From: Bacteroidales bacterium
GTDB taxonomy: Bacteria; Bacteroidota; Bacteroidia; Bacteroidales; P3
Direction of reading: 5' to 3'
Length of the DNA: 45,042 nt
Assembly (NCBI GenBank): GCA_017428115.1
Contig: JAFRRK010000076.1
Coordinates: forward strand, 1 to 45,042
This document shows positions 17,235 to 25,918 of this stretch, one piece after another. The notes under the pieces are model-generated. The model did no database searches and was not told the origin of the DNA. It saw nothing but the letters and a program-made list of their open reading frames with translations. Made by a program: the position numbers and the translations under genes. The number at the start of each line of letters is the position of its first letter. Within the stretch, counting starts at the first letter, position 1.

Positions 17235-19637
17235 ATGCATCTTTCGAAGAAGTTTTTTCTTACGCTGACGGCAACGGCACTGGCCTTTGCCGCAACAGCA
17301 CAGAACGCCATAACGCGCGACGATATGCTGCGTGAGTGGCGACAGACCAAACAGAAACGCGACATCTCGCTCCAGGCCCAATACTCCAACATACCGCTCG
17401 GCGAGGCAGCAGCGACACCCAAGAGCGAGAAGGCTCTGCCCGACGACCGTGTGTGGTTCCCCGGCGAGTGGGAGGAGGTGAAAGCCATCGTGGTGACACC
17501 TTACTACAGCTACGACCCCGACACCAATCTGGGCAGCGGCTACTTCATGGCCGACCCCATGGTGACAGGCATAGCAGAATATTATAAATATAACTACTCA
17601 CGTGGATGGGAGTCGTTGAACCAATATGGACCCTACCGTAGCACGATGGATACTACCACGACCTTTGGCCAGGTGTTCTTCCGCCTGATGGACGGCATAC
17701 AGCTAGGCCACGCCCAGGCATGGGTGCGTGTGGAAAAGGAGGAGGACACCGCCACAGTGCTGCGCACACTGCGCCGCATGAACCTGCGCCACGACAATGT
17801 GCGCTTCATCGTGGGTGCCGGCAACTCGTTCTGGTATCGCGACTGCGGCCCTATCTGTTTTTACCACGGCGACCAGGACAGTGTGGCGATGATGGACTTT
17901 GAGTATTACCCGGGACGTGCGCTCGACGATTCGCTGCCCTCACTCATCTATCGCCAGATGGGCATACCCAACTATATCAACAGCATTGAGTGGGAAGGCG
18001 GCAACTGCCTGGTGGACGGCGCTGGATTTCTTTTGTCGAGCGATGCCATCTACAGCAACAACAGCGACACCTATGGACAAGTGACTTGGGACGGCCAGAA
18101 TGTGAACAGCATCCACTACACCACCAAGCCGCGTCTCACTAACGCTCAGACCCGCCAGGCTCTTGCCAGCCTGCTGGGGCAGCGCGAGACCCATATACTG
18201 CCTGCCTACCAATACGACGGGGGCACCGGACATATTGACCTCTATGCCGACATGTGCGAAGAGAATGGTTTTGTATTCTCGGTGATGCCCAACGACTATC
18301 GCAACTGGACAGACTATCGTACCGGCTCGCGCAATATCGACTCGCTCTGCTCATACACCTCCATTTTCGACCGCCCCTACTACAAGACCACTATCCCATT
18401 CCCCAGCAAAGATAACGGCTCCAACTTCAACAGCCAGCTGGAGTATAACGACAGCTACACACGCACCTACAGCAACCACACTTTTGTCAACGATGTGATA
18501 TTGCAGCCCTGCTTCAGTGCTGTGGCCAACGGCGTTCCTACAGCACTGTGGGACCGTAACAACATAGAGCTGCTGAAAGCCGCCTACCCGGGCTATACTA
18601 TCTATCCTGTGGACGTGCGCGATTTCGACGGTTCGGGCGGGGCCATACACTGCGTCACCAAGCAGATACCTGCCGACAACCCCGTGCGTATCCTCCATAA
18701 GAGCATCGTGGGCAGCGCTGTAGACATGCGTGGCAGCGACATCCCCGTTAGCGCCATCATCACTAACCGCAGCGGCATAGCCCAGGCCATCTGTGCCTAC
18801 CGCTATAAGTACTCCTGGGCCAACGGTGCCAGATACGACTACAGCGAATGGGACTCAATAGCCATGACCGCCAACGGCAACAAATATTCCTGCCTGCTGC
18901 CCACCGCCAGCATCAACGAACGTATCATGGACACCACCTACACCCCCGGCAGCTATGTGGACAGCACCCTTGTTTCCACCGACACCTCTTACACCCTCGA
19001 CAGCACTTTTGCCTACTTCGACACGGTGAGCCTCGACAGCGTGTATACCTACGACACCACCTACAGCTACGTATTCCACTATAACTACGACACCATTAAC
19101 TATATCGACACCGTGACCTCACTGCACGATACGTTGATTACGGTCGAATACTTCATCAGCGCCACATCGAACAATGGCAAAACCATCACTAAGCCGATGA
19201 CCGCCAACCATGGGGGCTACTACAGCTTCTATTTCGACGGGACATTGAAGCAACTGGACAGCATGCAGTACGATTTCACGACCGAGCCACGTCCGGCCAC
19301 AGATATCACTTTCGTCTTTGATGCCAACCGCACCACGCGCGACACCAGCACCACACCTGTGGTAGCCATTGCAGAGACCGCGGACGACAAGGGTTTCGGA
19401 CAGTTCTACCCCAACCCCGCCACCGAGCAGGCCAAGATTCAGATAGACCTAGGCAATGGCGGTATATGGAACGTAGACATCATCGACCAGGCAGGCCGCA
19501 TCGTACACACCACCCAGCTACAGACGGCAGGCAGTATTGTCTTCGCCATACGCACTGACAGCCTGCCCGCTGGAATCTACACCGTGCGCTTTGCCTCTGG
19601 TGGTAAGAGCATCGCCCGCCGGCTGGTGGTGAAATAA
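17235..19637 (+). CDS. T9SS-secreted peptidylarginine-deiminase-type (PPAD-like) enzyme
   Basis: 800 residues. Signal peptide 1-22 (cleavage near TAQ). The deiminase fold follows, with Asp203 in FWYRDCGP, the EGGNCLVDG block (254-262), His333 and Asp335 in TGHIDLYAD, and nucleophile Cys473 in GGAIHCVTKQ. This is the guanidine-modifying layout of agmatine deiminases and of the Porphyromonas gingivalis PAD (PPAD), which turns arginine into citrulline. An Ig-like domain (about 484-685) contains a Tyr/Asp/Thr/Ser-rich insertion (about 557-636). Residues 715-800 (FYPNPATEQAKI to RRLVVK) are a type A T9SS sorting domain. Signal peptide plus sorting domain favour a secreted protein-modifying role over agmatine catabolism; the substrate is inferred. 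First gene of a three-gene unit. Confidence 0.87.
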   Translation: MHLSKKFFLTLTATALAFAATAQNAITRDDMLREWRQTKQKRDISLQAQYSNIPLGEAAATPKSEKALPDDRVWFPGEWEEVKAIVVTPYYSYDPDTNLGSGYFMADPMVTGIAEYYKYNYSRGWESLNQYGPYRSTMDTTTTFGQVFFRLMDGIQLGHAQAWVRVEKEEDTATVLRTLRRMNLRHDNVRFIVGAGNSFWYRDCGPICFYHGDQDSVAMMDFEYYPGRALDDSLPSLIYRQMGIPNYINSIEWEGGNCLVDGAGFLLSSDAIYSNNSDTYGQVTWDGQNVNSIHYTTKPRLTNAQTRQALASLLGQRETHILPAYQYDGGTGHIDLYADMCEENGFVFSVMPNDYRNWTDYRTGSRNIDSLCSYTSIFDRPYYKTTIPFPSKDNGSNFNSQLEYNDSYTRTYSNHTFVNDVILQPCFSAVANGVPTALWDRNNIELLKAAYPGYTIYPVDVRDFDGSGGAIHCVTKQIPADNPVRILHKSIVGSAVDMRGSDIPVSAIITNRSGIAQAICAYRYKYSWANGARYDYSEWDSIAMTANGNKYSCLLPTASINERIMDTTYTPGSYVDSTLVSTDTSYTLDSTFAYFDTVSLDSVYTYDTTYSYVFHYNYDTINYIDTVTSLHDTLITVEYFISATSNNGKTITKPMTANHGGYYSFYFDGTLKQLDSMQYDFTTEPRPATDITFVFDANRTTRDTSTTPVVAIAETADDKGFGQFYPNPATEQAKIQIDLGNGGIWNVDIIDQAGRIVHTTQLQTAGSIVFAIRTDSLPAGIYTVRFASGGKSIARRLVVK

Positions 19638-19668
19638 ACAATAGTCATATATTTTATTCATTACTGCC

Positions 19669-21297
19669 ATGAAACGAGCTATCTTTTTCCTACTGCTCCT
19701 GCTGGCATCCGCCACCCACCTACGGGCACAGCTGGACAGCATCTATATCTCCGGCACACAAATTGACACCTCCAAGGTATATGATGGCACCACTGCCGCC
19801 CATCTTGTCACCATGGGCAATTGGCCATTACTGCCATACAGCCAGGTGTATATCAGTGCAGAAGCACACTATCTGGATGCCTCCGTGGGCGAGGATAAGC
19901 CTGTGGTGGTCACCTTCGCACTAAGCGGACCTGACGCCGCACGCTACTATACTCCGTCGAGCATCATCCTTTATGCCGACATCACAGCTCGCCGGTTGAC
20001 GGCGGACAGTGTGCAGATTCAACCACGACGCGAATACGACGGCACAACCAACTGTGCCGTGCTTTCCGAAGGGGTGTTGCACGGCATACTGCCCGCCGAC
20101 ACCGTGTGGCAGACAGTGACCGCCCACTATGCCAACTCCCATGTGGGGATGTTCAAACCTATTGAAGTACTGCACACCCTCCATGGCCCGCAGGCTGCCA
20201 ACTACTACGTTGATGATACCATCCTGCGGATGGGCACTATCACCCGCCGCAACGTTACCCCCAGCCTGCCCAACATCAGGCTGGTAAAAGAGTACGACGG
20301 CACCGACTCGGTCCAAATACTTGCCCAGCCTACACTCTGCAATGCAGTCGACGGCGACACAGTGCACCTCACCTTTACCGCCCATTACGACACCCCTGAA
20401 GTGGGCGACGACAAGACCATCTTCACCAACTACGGGTTGGTGGGTTCGGCATCCAACAACTACTTGTTAGTGTCCGATAGTGTCTATCCGCAGCTGGGTA
20501 GAATAGTGCCCCCCACAGTCTTCGACACACTGCAAGATGGCCAACAATTCGTTGCCACAGAATATGGCTTCTGTGCCGACCATCAAGCCTCCCTGCGCTA
20601 CCACCTGCGCCAAGGCGAGCCCGTCAGCTACCGCATTATCTTCTCTGTTCAGACTATGGCAGACCTCTTTGCCGACACGGCATGGAAAGCCTGCGACACC
20701 AGCACCAACCTCGTCACATTCCACATCCCTGCCGACTGTCCCTCCGGACACTATTCGGCCACCGTCCAGTTTGTCAGCATTGCCTCTGTTGTAAGCTCTT
20801 TCCCCATCACAATCAATGTCAACCTCGCCAACAGATACCTAGTGAGGGTATTTGACGATGTAATCAGCATCGACAATAGCGGAAGCATCGACAACTGTCC
20901 CAACCGTTTTCGCACCTTCCAATGGTACCACAATGGCGAGGCGATACCCAATGCCACACTGCCTTACTATCAGGCATCTGGCAACCTCGACGGACAATAT
21001 AGCGTAATGGTGAACAGGGGCACAGACGATGAGGCGATGGTATGTCCATTATCTTTCACACATGTAGACAAGGCCACCGTAAGGCTGATGCCCTCGCCCG
21101 TGGCCACCACTACCACAATCAAGCTACAAGGCTTCGCCGAAGGTGCACACCATCTGCGTGTGTTCAACAGCAACGGAGTTATAGTGCAAACCACCACCTT
21201 TGTGGGAGAACGACATAAGCTTGACCTTTCCCCACTTCCACAAGGCACCTATCTTATCACTGTCGACGGACACTCTATTAGAACCATTAAAATGTAA
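19669..21297 (+). CDS. T9SS-exported protein with three YDG repeats
   Basis: 542 residues. Signal peptide about 1-20 (ATHLRAQ). Three tandem repeats of about 70 residues open with VYDGTT (37-42), EYDGTT (122-127) and EYDGTD (208-213); each contains V-G-x-x-K and ends in a G-x-x-A-x-x-Y-type segment and I-T/I-V, as in the YDG/MBG beta-sandwich repeats of surface adhesins. A beta-rich middle (about 285-465) is unassigned. The C-terminus (about 472-542, MPSPVATTTTIKL to LPQGTYLITVDG) is a type A T9SS sorting domain. It starts 31 bp after the deiminase stop and ends directly against the OmpA gene start, so co-transcription is very likely. Probable structural or binding surface protein. Confidence 0.85.
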   Translation: MKRAIFFLLLLLASATHLRAQLDSIYISGTQIDTSKVYDGTTAAHLVTMGNWPLLPYSQVYISAEAHYLDASVGEDKPVVVTFALSGPDAARYYTPSSIILYADITARRLTADSVQIQPRREYDGTTNCAVLSEGVLHGILPADTVWQTVTAHYANSHVGMFKPIEVLHTLHGPQAANYYVDDTILRMGTITRRNVTPSLPNIRLVKEYDGTDSVQILAQPTLCNAVDGDTVHLTFTAHYDTPEVGDDKTIFTNYGLVGSASNNYLLVSDSVYPQLGRIVPPTVFDTLQDGQQFVATEYGFCADHQASLRYHLRQGEPVSYRIIFSVQTMADLFADTAWKACDTSTNLVTFHIPADCPSGHYSATVQFVSIASVVSSFPITINVNLANRYLVRVFDDVISIDNSGSIDNCPNRFRTFQWYHNGEAIPNATLPYYQASGNLDGQYSVMVNRGTDDEAMVCPLSFTHVDKATVRLMPSPVATTTTIKLQGFAEGAHHLRVFNSNGVIVQTTTFVGERHKLDLSPLPQGTYLITVDGHSIRTIKM

Positions 21298-22878
21298 ATG
21301 CGAATGAAAAAAGAGATCCTCACCCTAACACTTTTGGCAGTCCTCACTAGTGCTACAGCACAGATGACCGACCATATCCACAACATACAGACAAACGTTG
21401 GTGGCGGCATTCACACCCTCCTTTACTCCCCCGTGGACGGCATCCACACCATCGCCCTAGGTGGCCTGGCCGAAATACAATACCAATATATGTTCAACCA
21501 TCATTGGGGTGTTGCCATTGGCGCACAGTTCTCCACCCTGCGCAGCAGCAGCACGTACAACTATCAGTATACACTGCCCGGCACCATGCTGCCTGGTGCC
21601 CTCTACCCAGCCGACCTCACTTACGAATTTCGCAACTGGAACGAACAGCAGAACGTCAACCTCCTAAGCATCCCGCTGCAAGCCGTATTACGAGCCCCAA
21701 TCAGCGTCACCAGCGCATTCCAGATGGCAATTGGTGCCAGCTTGAGCCATCCCTTGGGTTCCTACTACAAAATAGTGGGCGGTCGCTACGTCACCACTGC
21801 CTATATGCCCCATACCAACGTCACCTACACCGACATGCAGAACCACGGACTAGGCACCTACAACGGAGACAAGATGTCGTCAATCCTAGACATCACTCCA
21901 TTCTATTGCGCACTGCATGCCGACCTAGGATTCGTGTTCAACTTTAACAAGAACGCCGGACTCTATCTAGGTCTTTATAGCCACTATAGCCCTGCCGATA
22001 TCAACCCACACAGCGATGCCAATGCCCACATGCAAGGACTGAGCACCTTTGCCTCTGACCGTGTGGCCACAGTCCACCCGCTAGAGGTTGGCATCAAGCT
22101 GGGTATGCGTTTTGGCTGCGGCAAAGATGTCGATTGGAAAGCAATAGCTGCTGCCGAAGCTGCAGCAGCGGCACAGGCTGAAGCCGAGCGCATCGCCGCC
22201 GAGCGCAAGGCCGAAGAGGAGCGTCTGGCTGCCGAACAGCGCGAGCGCGAGGAGGCCGTGGCACGCGCACGTGCCGAAGCTGAGGCCAAAGCCAAAGCAA
22301 CCGCCGACAGCTTGGCCCGCATACATGCCGCCGAACTGGCAAAAGCCAAAGCGCAGGCTGAAGCAGAGGCAGCAGCCCGCCAACGCATCCAAGCACGAGC
22401 CGACTCTCTGGCGAAAGCACAGGCCGAGGCCCTAGACCGTGCCCGTGCCGAAGCTGAGGCACGTGAACAAGCCGAAGCAGAAGCCCGCTCTAGAGCGCGC
22501 GCAGAGCAACGGGTGCGCGAAGAAGCAGCCTTCGTAGCTGGATACAAAGATATCGCCTATTTCGAAACAGGCAAAGACACCCCCATATTTGGTGAGCTCA
22601 ACGAAGATTCGTGGGAGAATCTGCGCAACGTCATGTCGCGCTATCCCGAAATCACCGTCACCGTCACCGGCCATACCGACAACGTGGGCAAGCCAGCCAG
22701 CAACCAGGCCCTCTCTCAGCGTCGTGCCGACAACATCAAGGCTATGCTGGTAGCCAAGGGTATCGACGGCAGCCGCATACATGCCATTGGACGAGGCGAC
22801 AAAGAACCCATATCCTCCAACAAGACAAAAGAAGGACGGGCTAAAAACCGCCGTATCGAAATCACCATTGGCAAATAG
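21298..22878 (+). CDS. OmpA-family outer-membrane protein with long charged stalk
   Basis: 526 residues. Signal peptide (to about TSATAQ), then a beta-strand-rich region (about 25-275) fitting an outer-membrane barrel. Next is about 130 residues of Ala/Glu/Arg/Lys-rich helix (280-412), then an OmpA peptidoglycan-binding domain (about 415-526) with TGHTDNVG and LSQRRAD; Asp461 and Arg476 match the two diaminopimelate-binding residues of OmpA. It should connect outer membrane and cell wall. The ATG at 21298 touches the previous stop codon; ATG 21304 is an alternative start. Last gene of the deiminase unit, closed by a terminator. Confidence 0.88.
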   Translation: MRMKKEILTLTLLAVLTSATAQMTDHIHNIQTNVGGGIHTLLYSPVDGIHTIALGGLAEIQYQYMFNHHWGVAIGAQFSTLRSSSTYNYQYTLPGTMLPGALYPADLTYEFRNWNEQQNVNLLSIPLQAVLRAPISVTSAFQMAIGASLSHPLGSYYKIVGGRYVTTAYMPHTNVTYTDMQNHGLGTYNGDKMSSILDITPFYCALHADLGFVFNFNKNAGLYLGLYSHYSPADINPHSDANAHMQGLSTFASDRVATVHPLEVGIKLGMRFGCGKDVDWKAIAAAEAAAAAQAEAERIAAERKAEEERLAAEQREREEAVARARAEAEAKAKATADSLARIHAAELAKAKAQAEAEAAARQRIQARADSLAKAQAEALDRARAEAEAREQAEAEARSRARAEQRVREEAAFVAGYKDIAYFETGKDTPIFGELNEDSWENLRNVMSRYPEITVTVTGHTDNVGKPASNQALSQRRADNIKAMLVAKGIDGSRIHAIGRGDKEPISSNKTKEGRAKNRRIEITIGK

Positions 22879-22898
22879 CACACGAAACTCATCATGGC

Positions 22899-22936
22899 GA
22901 AAAAAGGTGTGGTAGATTCTGCCACACCTTTTTTTC
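22899..22936 (+). terminator. Rho-independent terminator of the deiminase operon
   Basis: Perfect stem AAAAAGGTGTGG/CCACACCTTTTT (22901-22912 with 22922-22933) ending in a run of seven T, 20 bp after the OmpA stop. A perfect 12-bp palindrome AACGTATACGTT (22947-22958) lies just beyond. Confidence 0.92.
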
Positions 22937-23025
22937 CTAGATATATAACGTATACGTTCTATTGACGCTACACGTATTAGTATTTAGTTTTCACCTGTCT
23001 GGCTGCCAGCCAAGCTATTATTCTA

Positions 23026-24165
23026 TTAGTTCTCCTCCTTCTTGGGACATAACGAAGAATAAAGATTGTAGAAGTCGGCTATCACACGTTCGGGAGAGAA
23101 CTTGGTACGTTGCTGGCGTCCTTTCTCCACCAGTTGCTGGCGCAACTGAGAGTCGCCAATGATGCGTCGCAGCTGCTCGGCAATGGCGTGAGGGTCGTTG
23201 GGATCTGCATAAAGGGCTGCATCGCCTCCAGCCTCAGGCATTGAAGAAATGTTGGAAGTGACCACAGGAACATCGCAACACATCGCCTCAAGAATAGGTA
23301 TGCCGAATCCTTCAAACTGAGAAACATAGGCCGAAGCCAATGCATTGGCATAAATGGCTGGGAAATCGTAGAAGTCGGCATTGGTCACTATATGCACACG
23401 CTCAACCACACCCAGACGCTTAACAGTCGAAATCAAGCTATTGTGGTAGCTACCATGCGGATGTCCCACTATCACCAGATGCACATCGTCGGGTAGTTCC
23501 GCCAATGCCTTGACGACAGCAATTTGGTTCTTCCGTTCCTCAATACTGCCCACACATACGATATAACGCTCGGGCAACTTATATGTCTCTCGAACCTCGG
23601 CACGCTGCTCGTCGCTAATGGGTTGCCAAAAGATGTCGTCGCACGACTGATAAAGCACTCTTATTTTTTGTTCGGGCACATGAAGAAATTCCACCAGGTC
23701 CTGTTTGGTTTGATGGCTTATAGCCACCACCACATCAGCCACACGGCAGGCGTGGCGCTGTTTGATACGGTGTACCAGACGGTCGAAAGGGGAATAATAT
23801 TGCGGGTATCGCCACACAATAAGGTCGTGCATCGTCACCACCTTTTTTATCGAATGGGGAATGCCGTGAGGCAGCTCGTGGCTGAGGCCGTGGAATATAT
23901 CCACCTTGTCGCCCTTAAGATGCGCCGTAACCCCGATGCTGCGCCAAAGGTTGGGGAAATACCTGTCTATTCCTGACGGCTGGCGGGTGGATATGTTGGC
24001 ATAGCCAGAGAAATAGCTCTTAAAATCGCCCGACATCACAGGAGCGTAAAGAAACGAGCGTACATCCTGGTGCTGCTGAGCCATACCGCAGATAAGCATA
24101 CGGCTGTAGTTCCCCAGCCCAGTCTGATTCTGAAAGGCACGCTTGGCGTCAAAACCGATAATCAT
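23026..24165 (-). CDS. Glycosyltransferase family 4 (GT-B)
   Basis: 379 residues from ATG 24165, which opens into the first Rossmann strand (MIIGFDAKRAFQNQTGLGNY). HGLSHELPHGIP (about 95-106) and the DLIVWRYPQYY region are typical of mannosyltransferase-like GT4 enzymes. The C-terminal GT-B signature EGFGIPILEAMCCDVPVVTS supplies the nucleotide-sugar E-x7-E motif. Cytoplasmic, no signal peptide. It probably adds a sugar to LPS or another surface glycan; donor and acceptor are unknown. The in-frame extension upstream to 24285 runs through both promoters and is rejected. Divergent from the GT2 gene. Confidence 0.9.
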   Translation of the reverse strand: MIIGFDAKRAFQNQTGLGNYSRMLICGMAQQHQDVRSFLYAPVMSGDFKSYFSGYANISTRQPSGIDRYFPNLWRSIGVTAHLKGDKVDIFHGLSHELPHGIPHSIKKVVTMHDLIVWRYPQYYSPFDRLVHRIKQRHACRVADVVVAISHQTKQDLVEFLHVPEQKIRVLYQSCDDIFWQPISDEQRAEVRETYKLPERYIVCVGSIEERKNQIAVVKALAELPDDVHLVIVGHPHGSYHNSLISTVKRLGVVERVHIVTNADFYDFPAIYANALASAYVSQFEGFGIPILEAMCCDVPVVTSNISSMPEAGGDAALYADPNDPHAIAEQLRRIIGDSQLRQQLVEKGRQQRTKFSPERVIADFYNLYSSLCPKKEEN

Positions 24166-24189
24166 AATACGTATCGCAATAAAATTTTG

Positions 24190-24197
24190 CAAAAGTA
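24190..24197 (-). promoter_or_regulatory. -7 promoter element of the GT4 gene
   Basis: Minus-strand TACTTTTG followed by CA, about 25 bp before the ATG at 24165. It lies only 13 bp from the divergent plus-strand -7 element. Confidence 0.6.
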
Positions 24198-24210
24198 CGA
24201 TTTTTTTTTG

Positions 24211-24218
24211 TATCTTTG
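24211..24218 (+). promoter_or_regulatory. -7 promoter element of the GT2 gene
   Basis: TATCTTTG followed by CA, with TTTTG at 24185-24189 placed 21 bp upstream as -33. It is 20 bp before the GT2 ATG. Confidence 0.75.
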
Positions 24219-24238
24219 CATTTTCAAACAAAAAATAT

Positions 24239-25009
24239 ATGGTCAAACTATCCGTAGTCATTATCACCCACAACGAGCAACGCAATATCGAACGTTGTCT
24301 TGAGTCGCTCTACGGAATTGCATCCGAGGTAGTAGTAGTCGACTCCGGTTCTACCGACGAAACCGAGGAGATCTGCCACCAGCACCACGTCAATTTTGTC
24401 CACCACCCATGGGAGGGCTTCTCAGCACAAAAGAACTTTGCCGAGACCCTTGCCACTGGCGAGTGGATATTGAGCCTTGATGCCGACGAAGCCGTCAGCG
24501 ATTCTCTATTTGACAGCATAATAAAACTCCTTGCCGATGGTCCTCGAGAGGGGGAAGCCTATTGTTTCAACCGGCTCACCAACTTCTGCGGCCATTGGGT
24601 GCGCCACTGCGGATGGTATCCCGACACCAAAGTGCGCCTTTGGCAGCGCGGCACCGCACGCTGGGAGGGCGAGGTCCATGAGCAGTTGGTACACAACCGA
24701 CCCACCATCACCGTGCACCTCAAAGGCGACCTGCTACACTACTCCTACTACACCCTCGACCAGTTTGCCCAACGTCAGGCTGACTACTACCGCCTTGCCG
24801 CGCAAGAGGCATACGACCGAGGAAAACGTTGCGGAGCAACAGCACTGTGGCTGCGACCCCTCTGGCGTTTCATTCGCGACTACCTGTTTCGCGGAGGCTT
24901 TCTCGACGGTGTGGCAGGCCTCACCATCTGCCACATGAATGCCCACTACACATTTATGAAATATGCCCTACTGAGAGAGAAAACAAACTCACAGCCACCC
25001 ATTAACTAG
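24239..25009 (+). CDS. Glycosyltransferase family 2, WaaE/KdtX-like
   Basis: 256 residues from ATG 24239. GT-A fold: LSVVIITHNEQRNIERCLES at the N-terminus, VVVDSGSTDETEEI (first Asp motif), and LSLDADE (about 80-86), the metal-binding DxD-type site. HPWEGFSAQKNF and the later GWYPDTKVRLWQRGTARW with EVHEQL are characteristic of the WaaE/KdtX subgroup that adds a sugar to the lipopolysaccharide inner core. The exact sugar is unknown. An upstream ATG at 24143 would run through the promoter, so it was rejected. Followed 56 bp later by trmH. Confidence 0.92.
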   Translation: MVKLSVVIITHNEQRNIERCLESLYGIASEVVVVDSGSTDETEEICHQHHVNFVHHPWEGFSAQKNFAETLATGEWILSLDADEAVSDSLFDSIIKLLADGPREGEAYCFNRLTNFCGHWVRHCGWYPDTKVRLWQRGTARWEGEVHEQLVHNRPTITVHLKGDLLHYSYYTLDQFAQRQADYYRLAAQEAYDRGKRCGATALWLRPLWRFIRDYLFRGGFLDGVAGLTICHMNAHYTFMKYALLREKTNSQPPIN

Positions 25010-25065
25010 CACTTATACCAACCCATTACACGCCAGTACTATCACAATTAAGAATAAAAAACACC

Positions 25066-25782
25066 ATGCCCGAAATCAACCAATCCAACCAACACCTCTT
25101 CGACCACCTCACAACAGAAGAAAAGCAACGCCTATACACGTCCGCTTCGGAACTATTTTCCGAAAACAAACGCCAGCTTTTCGACCGGCTAGTGCTAAAC
25201 CGCACCCGCCACATCTGCGTAGTGCTAGAGGAGATATTCCAATCCCACAATGCCAGTGCCGTGCTGCGAAGCTGCGACTGCTTCGGAGTGCAGGACATCC
25301 ATGTTGTGGAAAACCGCAACCACTACGCACCCAACTCCGATGTGTCGATGGGCTCCGACAAATGGGTAGACTACTATAAGCACCCCTCAATACTGCACAC
25401 CTACGACCACCTGCGCTCCAAAGGATACCGCATTGTTGCCACCCTACCACACGAAAACGATACCATGATTACCGACCTCGACATCTCACAGCCCGTTGCC
25501 CTGGTGTTTGGCACCGAGCTCACCGGCCTCACTCAAGAAGCAATAGACCATGCCGATGGTTACGTCAAAGTACCCATGTATGGTTTCACCGAGAGCTTCA
25601 ACATCTCTGTATGCGCAGCCCTCTCACTCTTCTGCCTCACCGAACGCATGCGTGCCGACAGCCACATACACTGGCAACTCTCAGCCGAAGAACAAATCAC
25701 CCTGAAGCTCTATTGGGCAATGCAGGTGATACATGATGGCAAAAGAGTAATGCAACACTTGATGGAGAGCACCTTAGGGTGA
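25066..25782 (+). CDS. trmH: tRNA (guanosine-2'-O-)-methyltransferase, TrmH/SpoU family
   Basis: 238 residues, cytosolic, SAM-dependent ribose methylation of RNA. All three SPOUT motifs are seen: motif 1 SHNASAVLRSCDCFGV (about 60-75, catalytic Arg in LRSCD), motif 2 ALVFGTELTGL (about 146-156) and motif 3 VPMYGFTESFNISVCAALSL (about 168-187), which form the knotted SAM site. The extra N- and C-terminal helical segments fit the TrmH (Gm18) type better than rRNA RlmB. Gm18 is inferred from overall length and motif wording. It ends before a repeat/terminator region. Confidence 0.9.
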   Translation: MPEINQSNQHLFDHLTTEEKQRLYTSASELFSENKRQLFDRLVLNRTRHICVVLEEIFQSHNASAVLRSCDCFGVQDIHVVENRNHYAPNSDVSMGSDKWVDYYKHPSILHTYDHLRSKGYRIVATLPHENDTMITDLDISQPVALVFGTELTGLTQEAIDHADGYVKVPMYGFTESFNISVCAALSLFCLTERMRADSHIHWQLSAEEQITLKLYWAMQVIHDGKRVMQHLMESTLG

Positions 25783-25809
25783 ACAATAAAACATATATAA
25801 GGGGACTTC

Positions 25810-25900
25810 TATTTATCAAAAATTTGAGAATTAGAGAATTTGTATATTCCACACTTTAAATCTAATAAGACTTAAAAACTATAATTGCAAGCAATTAATA
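25810..25900. repeat. Intergenic repeat family B, copy A
   Basis: The block from 25810 (ATTTATCAAAAATTTGAGAA, then TTAGAGAATTTG), the TTTAAATCTAATAA region and the palindrome-containing AATTGCAAGCAATTAATA (25883-25900) recur at 42945-43095 in the same order but with different spacing. No coding potential. Confidence 0.65.
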
Positions 25901-25918
25901 GACCCCCCCATAAAGCAA

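Noticed and set aside
18903-19142. Frameshift or assembly error in the deiminase
   Set aside because: The frame is open throughout, the Ig-like domain resumes correctly after the Tyr/Asp-rich stretch, and the C-terminal sorting domain is intact.
21984-22547. 187-codon Ala/Ser/Arg-rich minus-strand frame
   Set aside because: It is the complement of the Ala/Glu/Arg stalk of the OmpA protein; repetitive codons keep the reverse frame open.
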